Shown here: in pieces, positions 6,338-9,959 of the stretch | How positions within the stretch are numbered: the stretch's first letter is position 1 | Layout: each line of letters starts with the position of its first letter | NCBI GenBank assembly: GCA_910588625.1 | Contig: CAJUQN010000095.1 | Span: 1 to 9,959, forward strand | DNA: 9,959 bases | Direction of reading: 5' to 3' | From: an uncultured Oscillospiraceae bacterium | GTDB taxonomy: Bacteria > Bacillota > Clostridia > Oscillospirales > Oscillospiraceae | Made by a program: the position numbers and the translations under genes | Notes under the pieces: generated by a model | Told to the model about the DNA's origin: nothing | What the model saw: only the letters and a program-made list of their open reading frames with translations | Databases searched by the model: none

Positions 6338-6510
6338 CACGAATCCCCGCCCTTCTCACGGCTCTCCATCCACTGCCGCAGGACGTAGACGGCCTGGGCG
6401 TGGTTAAAGCCCAATTCCGGGAACGCCCGCTGGAGATAGGGAACCGCGCCGTACATATTGGTGACGCCGGACTCCCGCAGGCGGTCTAAGTAGTCAAAAT
6501 ATTTCTTCAT
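6337..6510 (-). CDS. 57-residue conserved small protein coupled to the VWA gene
   Basis: ATG 6510 follows a GGAGG at about 8 bases. The 57-residue product begins MKKYFDYLDRLRESGVTNMY and ends in a predicted helix with the AVYVLRQWMESREKGGDS tail. The middle (GAVPYLQRAFPELGFNHAQA) resembles short phage and ICE proteins with an NMYGA-PYLQ pattern; they have no assigned function. Its TGA (6339-6337) overlaps the VWA ATG by one base, so the two are almost certainly translated together. A strong hairpin terminator ends directly before its RBS, leaving the source of its transcript unclear. The strong RBS and the stop-start overlap both favour it being real. Confidence 0.75.
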   Translation of the reverse strand: MKKYFDYLDRLRESGVTNMYGAVPYLQRAFPELGFNHAQAVYVLRQWMESREKGGDS

Positions 6511-6524
6511 TTGATTTTTCCTCC

Positions 6525-6569
6525 AAAAAAGCGAGACGAAGCGGAACAGTTCTGTTTCCGCTTCGTCTC
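6525..6569 (-). terminator. Strong hairpin plus T-run just before the 57-residue gene
   Basis: The arms at 6533-6549 and 6552-6569 share GAGACGAAGCGGAA and, with one bulged base, extend to CAG/CTG, giving about 17 paired bases around a TT loop. On the minus strand GC and six T follow. This is an intrinsic terminator for the DUF4160 cassette. It ends about 5 bases from the GGAGG of the next gene, so it could also act as an attenuator of the VWA operon. Confidence 0.8.
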
Positions 6570-6591
6570 TAAAATTCGATATCTTTTGTGT

Positions 6592-6870
6592 TCAGCAAAA
6601 GAATGTTATCTCATCGACACAGAAATGCTCCTTCCATTTCCGGCAGATCAAGAAAAACTGGGCCGAGATAACATCCAGCAGTTCGTTCAGATCGCTTTGA
6701 GGAATCCTGCTCCGATTGTTGGCCACAATGCACTGTCCAGAACGGGTCAGCCAAATCTTTGTCGCGTTCGGTGAGGGTTTGCCCTTAATGATATGCACAT
6801 GGATCGGCTCCCCGTTTTCATTGGACCAGAAAAACACCAGGTAGCCGCCTACACGGAACAGATTAGGCAC
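6592..6870 (-). CDS. DUF4160 family protein
   Basis: The best start is GTG 6870, which gives 92 residues. An AGGGAGGGA lies 6-7 bases before it, and the protein then opens as family members do (PNLFRVGGYLVFFWSNENG). The upstream ATG at 6894 has no RBS. The DUF4160 core is visible: GYLVFFWSNENGEPIHVHI (conserved SNE..EP.H.H), then NATKIWLTRSGQCIVANNRS and IPQSDLNELLDVI. DUF4160 proteins are small, cytoplasmic and often paired with another small gene (such as DUF2442) in toxin-antitoxin-like modules. This start overlaps the previous gene's stop by 8 bases. A terminator follows the stop. The activity is unknown. An unusual feature is the Cys/Phe-rich end (CVDEITFFC). Confidence 0.8.
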   Translation of the reverse strand: MPNLFRVGGYLVFFWSNENGEPIHVHIIKGKPSPNATKIWLTRSGQCIVANNRSRIPQSDLNELLDVISAQFFLICRKWKEHFCVDEITFFC

Positions 6871-7132
6871 ACTGAATCCCTCCCTGCGCCGCATAACGGT
6901 ACAGCAAATGGGCATTATGGCGCAGAAACTCATCAAACAGCGCCAACTCATGGGGTTGGAACCCCTCGTTGAATTTCCACTCATAACTCGGGAGAACACA
7001 TCGCGCCGAAATAAAACCATCCTCCGTAGGCCGCTCAAAATGCACCTCTACCGATTGAGTGCCTTCGCGCTCAATGAGGTGGGAGTGGGTGATTTCGGTA
7101 TCATCGGCCAATGTAATATATGGATACATCAT
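6863..7132 (-). CDS. Small conserved protein, first gene of the DUF4160 pair
   Basis: The 89-residue protein starts at ATG 7132 or 7129 (tandem ATGs) behind a purine-rich GAAGGGCGGG. The sequence MYPYITLADDTEITHSHLIE, then VEVHFERPTEDGF and ARCVLPSYEWKFNEGF, suggests a small beta-rich N-terminal half. A C-terminal helix follows (LALFDEFLRHNAHLLYRYA). It looks like the small partner that commonly precedes DUF4160 genes, but I cannot name its family with confidence; it is not an obvious DUF2442. The gene has its own promoter and overlaps DUF4160 by 8 bases, so the pair is a self-contained unit inserted between ssb and the VWA operon. An antitoxin role is an inference from this layout only. Confidence 0.65.
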   Translation of the reverse strand: MMYPYITLADDTEITHSHLIEREGTQSVEVHFERPTEDGFISARCVLPSYEWKFNEGFQPHELALFDEFLRHNAHLLYRYAAQGGIQCA

Positions 7133-7171
7133 GGATACATCCCGCCCTTCACTTTGATTCAGGATATCTAT

Positions 7172-7200
7172 AGTTTATCAGCTTATGGGAAAAATAGCAA
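7172..7200 (-). promoter_or_regulatory. Probable promoter for the DUF4160 cassette
   Basis: On the minus strand, TTGCTA (7200-7195) and TAAACT (7177-7172) are separated by 17 bases. The -10 is imperfect, but the spacing and local AT-richness fit. The start of transcription would be about 30 bases before ATG 7132. Confidence 0.5.
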
Positions 7201-7222
7201 CCTGTAAAACCGCTTTTTATGG

Positions 7223-7250
7223 ATGGCGGGAGGGCCGCCCCTCCCGCCAT
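7223..7250 (-). terminator. GC-rich stem-loop after ssb
   Basis: ATGGCGGGAGGG (7223-7234) pairs perfectly with CCCTCCCGCCAT (7239-7250) around a 4-base loop. It begins 8 bases after the ssb stop. No T-run follows directly on the minus strand; a GCGGTTTTAC occurs about 10 bases later. It may therefore be a weak terminator or an mRNA-protecting hairpin. Confidence 0.55.
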
Positions 7251-7258
7251 GCGCTGTG

Positions 7259-7714
7259 TCAGAACGGCAGGTCGCCATCGTCGTCCGCCAGATCCGCGAA
7301 GCCGTCGCCGCCGGTTCCAAAGCCCTCCGGCAGCTGGAAATCGTCGTCCTTTCCGGCCTTAGCCTTGCCCCCGGTGTTCTCACCGTCCTTGGGCTTGCTG
7401 TCCCCAAAATAGACGCTGGACACCAGGATCTCCGCGCTGCGGCGCTTGTTGCCCTCCTTGTCCTTCCAGTCCCGGAGCTGGAGCCGGCCCTCCACCACGG
7501 CCATGCGGCCCTTGGCGAAATACTTGCTCACAAACTCCCCGGTGGAGCGCCAGGCCACGCAGTCGATGAAGTCGGTCTCCCGCTTATCGGTCTCCTTGTT
7601 CTTGTAGTCCCGATCCACCGCCACGGTGAAGCTGGCCACGGCAGTGCCCGCCTGGGTGTGCCGCAGTTCCGGGTCCCGGGTCAGACGGCCCATCACAACG
7701 ATATGGTTCAACAT
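7259..7714 (-). CDS. ssb: Single-stranded DNA-binding protein
   Basis: This 151-residue SSB starts at ATG 7714 with AAGGAGG about 9 bases upstream. Residues 1-105 form the OB fold: MLNHIVVMGRLTRDPELRHT, AVASFTVAVDRDYK, DFIDCVAWRSTGEFVSKYF, GRMAVVEGRLQLRDW and SAEILVSSVYFGDS. A Gly/Lys/Asp-rich flexible tail follows. It ends in the acidic tip DDDGDLPF, which in SSB proteins recruits partner enzymes. It coats and protects single-stranded DNA in the cytoplasm. On conjugative elements such genes are thought to protect transferred strands and support early replication in the recipient. It starts 20 bases after the stop of the RavA-like gene and is probably co-transcribed with it. All expected SSB parts are present. 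Confidence 0.95.
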   Translation of the reverse strand: MLNHIVVMGRLTRDPELRHTQAGTAVASFTVAVDRDYKNKETDKRETDFIDCVAWRSTGEFVSKYFAKGRMAVVEGRLQLRDWKDKEGNKRRSAEILVSSVYFGDSKPKDGENTGGKAKAGKDDDFQLPEGFGTGGDGFADLADDDGDLPF

Positions 7715-7734
7715 GATTTTTGTCCTCCTTATTT

Positions 7735-8613
7735 TTATTGCAGCGCCGCCAGCTGCTCCAGCGGCGCGTAGGTGAAGCCCACGGCCTCGTGGGTCTTTCG
7801 GTTGATCTGCTCCATGTCGATCAGGAGCGTGTCCGTCAGCGCCTTCTCCGCGTCAGACTGGGCGGCCGCCGCCAGCTTCCGGTGTTCGCCGTACAGCCGC
7901 ACCAGCTCGCCCCGCAGCTTGATGAGGGCCTTGCTGCCCGCGTTGGGTTTGCCTGCGTCGGCGCGGTTGGCGTCAAATTCCGCCTGTACGTCCAGGGCCA
8001 TGGCCCGAAGGTTGTTCACCTTGTCCTGCATGGGGTTGACGCACATCCGGTTCAGCACGTTCTCCACCATGGCCCGGTCACTGGGCTTCTGCCACAGGTA
8101 GTTCTTCAGCGCCAGCAGGTCCTGGGGCTCTACCCGGTCATGGCCGGACAGCCACGCCTTGGCCTGGGCGATGGGGTAGTAGTTCAGGTATTTGCGGTCG
8201 GACACCGTGATGCCGTCTTTCCGAAGCTGGCACAGGATATCGTCCGCCAGCTCGTTCACGGCGTCGGGCACCGGGATGGCCGCCACCTGCCGCTGCATCT
8301 CCGTCAGCTCATCCAGGGTGATGGACGCGGCGATCTGCCCCGAGCGCCCCGCCTGCTTGGCCGCCAGCACCGCCAGCCGCTTGGAGCGGTCCGCGATGTT
8401 GTCCGTCACCACCTTCAGCTCCAGCCGGTCATAGAGGGCTTCCAGAATCTTCTCCTGGGGATCGTTGAAGTTGGGGATCTCGTTGGACGCCGCGAAGAAG
8501 GAGACGGCGGGGATGGGATAAGTACGGCCCTCGTTGGTGTATTTGCGCTCGTTGAGGGCGGTGAGCAGGGAGTTCAGCACACCATCATTGCACTTGAAAA
8601 TTTCGTCCAGCAT
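7735..8613 (-). pseudogene. RavA/MoxR-like AAA+ ATPase, N-terminal half missing
   Basis: The homologous part begins at LDEIFKCNDGVLNSLLTAL, where LDE is the end of the Walker B motif, and runs 292 residues to TAA at 7735. Visible parts are sensor 1 (FFAASNEIPNF), an arginine-finger region (LYDRLELKVV), a sensor-2 and lid helix region (VSDRKYLNYYPIAQAKAW) and a long C-terminal helical region (PMQDKVNNLRAMALDVQAEF onward). These match RavA-type MoxR ATPases, which act with ViaA-type VWA proteins. Walker A (GxxGxGKS) and the first hydrophobic part of Walker B are absent because the sequence joins the TrbL-like gene at about 8611-8617. An ATG at 8613 happens to be in frame and could give a protein, but it could not bind ATP normally. 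Upstream in the same frame the sequence is only the TrbL gene out of frame. This is a truncated gene or an assembly joint. Confidence 0.85.
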
Positions 8614-9730
8614 CCCCGGAAGTCTGACTGCCGCTGGAACGCCCCCCACCGCGCCCGCCGCCAAAGGAACCGCCGGGCCGTCCGCTGCCTTGCGATCCAC
8701 TCCCGGAAGTCTGGCCGCTGTCGGAGCGGCCTCCGCCGCGGGCACCGCCAAACCGTCCCCCGCCGCCGGCGGAGAACCAGGAACCAAACCGGAAAGCATT
8801 GGGCCCTGTGCCGCCGGACTGTGCGCCGGAAGCGGAAGCGCCGCTTCCGAAGCCAAGGCGGCCCATCACGCTTTTGGTGGCCTGGCTTGTCACTGTGCGC
8901 ACCGCCGTGTTCACCACTGTGCCCAGCAGGGTCCGGCCGCCTCCGCCGGTGAGGGCCGGGTTCAGGCCGATGCGGGTGATGATCTCGTCCGATTTGTGGG
9001 CCACCTTCACGATGGCGAAGATCAGCACCATCCAGGGCAGCACGTCCAGCCCCGAGGGCACCGTGGACACCACTGAGAACAGCATTTTGAAGCACACCAG
9101 GTTGGTGACCATCAGCAGGCACATGGAGCCGAACATCCGGCACCAGCCCGTGAAAATCCCTGCGGTGTTTTTGCTGCCGCCCATGGCGAAGGCCAAGGGT
9201 GCAGTGAGGGCGAGCATGGCCAGGATGACGTACCGCTCCGCCAGCTCAATGGTCAGCTTCAGCACCTTGAACATGACAATGACGCTGCAAATGATAGCCA
9301 TGAGCCAAGAGGCGGTGAGGGTGCCGAAAATGCTCTCATCCACCAGGGACACGTTGGTGGCGTCCGGGATGCTGAGCAGATCCATGATGTTGGAGGTGAG
9401 GTCCAGCCCGATCCGGCAGATCTGGGGGCTGGCCAGCAGCAGGAAGGCGAACACGAAGGTCCGGGCGAACAGCAGCTTGGGGTCCTCCCCCTCAAAGCCC
9501 AGCCCCGCCGCCATGCTTTTCAGCGCCTGGAACACCAGGTTTCCCAGCAGCAGGGCCCAGCCCGCCGCCAGCAGCACCTGGGCCATGTCGTCCATGATGG
9601 GAATGTGGGATTGGAGGTAGGCAAAATCCAGCCCCATGATATCCAACAGCCCCCCGGCGATGAACCCCCACATATCCACGATCAGGCTGTAGATCCACTC
9701 GAAGAAGCCGCGAAAAATCAGTTCCAGCAT
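8585..9730 (-). CDS. VirB6/TrbL-like polytopic protein of the conjugative channel; C-terminus altered
   Basis: The 381-residue protein starts at ATG 9730, 4 bases after the upstream stop, with no clear RBS, so coupled translation is likely. About six or seven hydrophobic segments are visible (around 16-34, 50-70, 89-105, 138-157, 166-184, 203-224 and 229-243). A cytoplasmic or exported Gly/Ser-rich tail follows from about 293 (GGGGRFGGARGGGRS, SQGSGRPGGSFGGGRGGGRS). This is the architecture of the VirB6/TrbL-like inner-membrane proteins of Gram-positive conjugative elements such as the Tn1549 group, which form part of the DNA transfer channel. The tail is authentic to about residue 372 (SGSQTSG). 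The last nine residues come from the RavA-like gene read in another frame, so the true C-terminus has been replaced. The body of the gene appears intact. Confidence 0.85.
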   Translation of the reverse strand: MLELIFRGFFEWIYSLIVDMWGFIAGGLLDIMGLDFAYLQSHIPIMDDMAQVLLAAGWALLLGNLVFQALKSMAAGLGFEGEDPKLLFARTFVFAFLLLASPQICRIGLDLTSNIMDLLSIPDATNVSLVDESIFGTLTASWLMAIICSVIVMFKVLKLTIELAERYVILAMLALTAPLAFAMGGSKNTAGIFTGWCRMFGSMCLLMVTNLVCFKMLFSVVSTVPSGLDVLPWMVLIFAIVKVAHKSDEIITRIGLNPALTGGGGRTLLGTVVNTAVRTVTSQATKSVMGRLGFGSGASASGAQSGGTGPNAFRFGSWFSAGGGGRFGGARGGGRSDSGQTSGSGSQGSGRPGGSFGGGRGGGRSSGSQTSGDAGRNFQVQ

Positions 9731-9734
9731 GGCG

Positions 9735-9959
9735 TCACGGCGTCAGGGTGTTGAAGCCGGAGAACTGGGGCGTGATGTAGGCGATGAAGGCCCCGATGCC
9801 GTTGATGACGGCCCAGGCCACCCAGATGCGCTTGAGCCAGTCCCACGCTTGATCCGACTTGTGCTGGTTGCCAGACAGCTTCACCCCAATGACCGCGATG
9901 GCGGACATGAGCCCGGCCAGGGCGGTGCTGATGCCGGCGATGTGGTTATACACGTCCAC
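9735..9959 (-). CDS. Small two-helix membrane protein of the conjugation apparatus (5' end outside window)
   Basis: The frame is open to the right edge of the window, so the true start may lie outside; the codon at 9959 is GTG. The visible 74 residues contain two hydrophobic helices, HIAGISTALAGLMSAIAVIG and WVAWAVINGIGAFIAYI. A charged loop separates them (KLSGNQHKSDQAWDWLKRI). The size and layout resemble VirB2/TrbC-type pilin or channel subunits. The gene lies directly before the VirB6/TrbL-like gene, where Tn1549-type elements carry a small two-helix protein (the Maff2 position). The sequence is not clearly Maff2, so the family name is left open. The stop is 4 bases before the next ATG. 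A role in mating-pore assembly is inferred from context. Confidence 0.7.
   Translation of the reverse strand: MDVYNHIAGISTALAGLMSAIAVIGVKLSGNQHKSDQAWDWLKRIWVAWAVINGIGAFIAYITPQFSGFNTLTP

Noticed and set aside
6871..6894. ATG 6894 as the DUF4160 start
   Set aside because: It has no RBS and adds residues not typical of the family; GTG 6870 has an AGGGAGGGA at proper spacing.
8630..8850. Repeated GGC/GCC-rich units as a possible repeat array or CRISPR
   Set aside because: They encode the Gly/Ser-rich tail of the TrbL-like protein, with irregular spacing and no spacer structure.
7720..8952. Long plus-strand open frame (410 codons) opposite the RavA-like and TrbL-like genes
   Set aside because: It has no recognisable domain, spans the joint between two real antisense genes, and reflects GC-rich third positions on the coding strand.
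8799..9620. Plus-strand open frame (273 codons) opposite the TrbL-like gene
   Set aside because: It is antisense to a clear polytopic membrane protein, has low-complexity composition and shows no RBS.

Overview
The window looks like part of a conjugative (ICE- or plasmid-like) element from a GC-rich gut Clostridium-class bacterium, with Oscillospiraceae-type relatives the most likely source. The reasons are the gene families seen (DUF4317, DUF3788, DUF6465, RepA_N-type initiator, DUF3990/DUF3791, a Gly/Ser-rich VirB6/TrbL-type channel protein), strong AGGAGG-type ribosome binding sites, and consensus TTGNNN-17-TATAAT promoters. No taxonomic search could be run, so this is an inference.

Layout. 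(a) 1-1120 holds pieces of a partition/replication region. A minus-strand sliver resembling a metallophosphoesterase abuts the 3' end of parA. parA is followed by the first 192 codons of parB. At about 776 the parB reading runs tail-to-tail into the first 88 codons of a minus-strand repA. repA has a good RBS and a strong hairpin plus T-run just upstream. (b) 1169-3531 is a plus-strand block of three intact genes (DUF4317, DUF3788, DUF6465). Two have clear promoters, and the block ends in a bidirectional terminator. (c) 3560-7132 is all minus strand. In transcription order it holds a two-gene cassette (small protein plus DUF4160) with its own promoter and terminator, a 57-residue protein, a ViaA-like VWA protein, a 60-residue Cys-rich protein, and a DUF3990/DUF3791-like cassette with its own promoter. 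(d) 7259-9959 is also minus strand: a small two-helix membrane protein, a VirB6/TrbL-like polytopic protein, a RavA/MoxR-like AAA+ protein that has lost its Walker A half, and ssb.

How the genes may work together. The membrane proteins belong to the mating channel. SSB would protect single-stranded transfer DNA, and ParAB/RepA would serve maintenance. The AAA+ (RavA-like) and VWA (ViaA-like) proteins form the classic MoxR-VWA partner pair, here linked with ssb on a mobile element. The DUF3990/DUF3791 and DUF4160 cassettes look like toxin-antitoxin or defence-type addiction modules.

Main caution. Three conserved genes or gene pairs are cut and joined without any insertion sequence or integrase, at about 50-56, 776-779 and 8611-8617. 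The window is therefore either heavily rearranged or a chimeric assembly, and conclusions about gene order across these joints should be held lightly. No rRNA, tRNA, CRISPR array, insertion sequence or integrase was seen. No stretch over 300 bases lacks a gene call.
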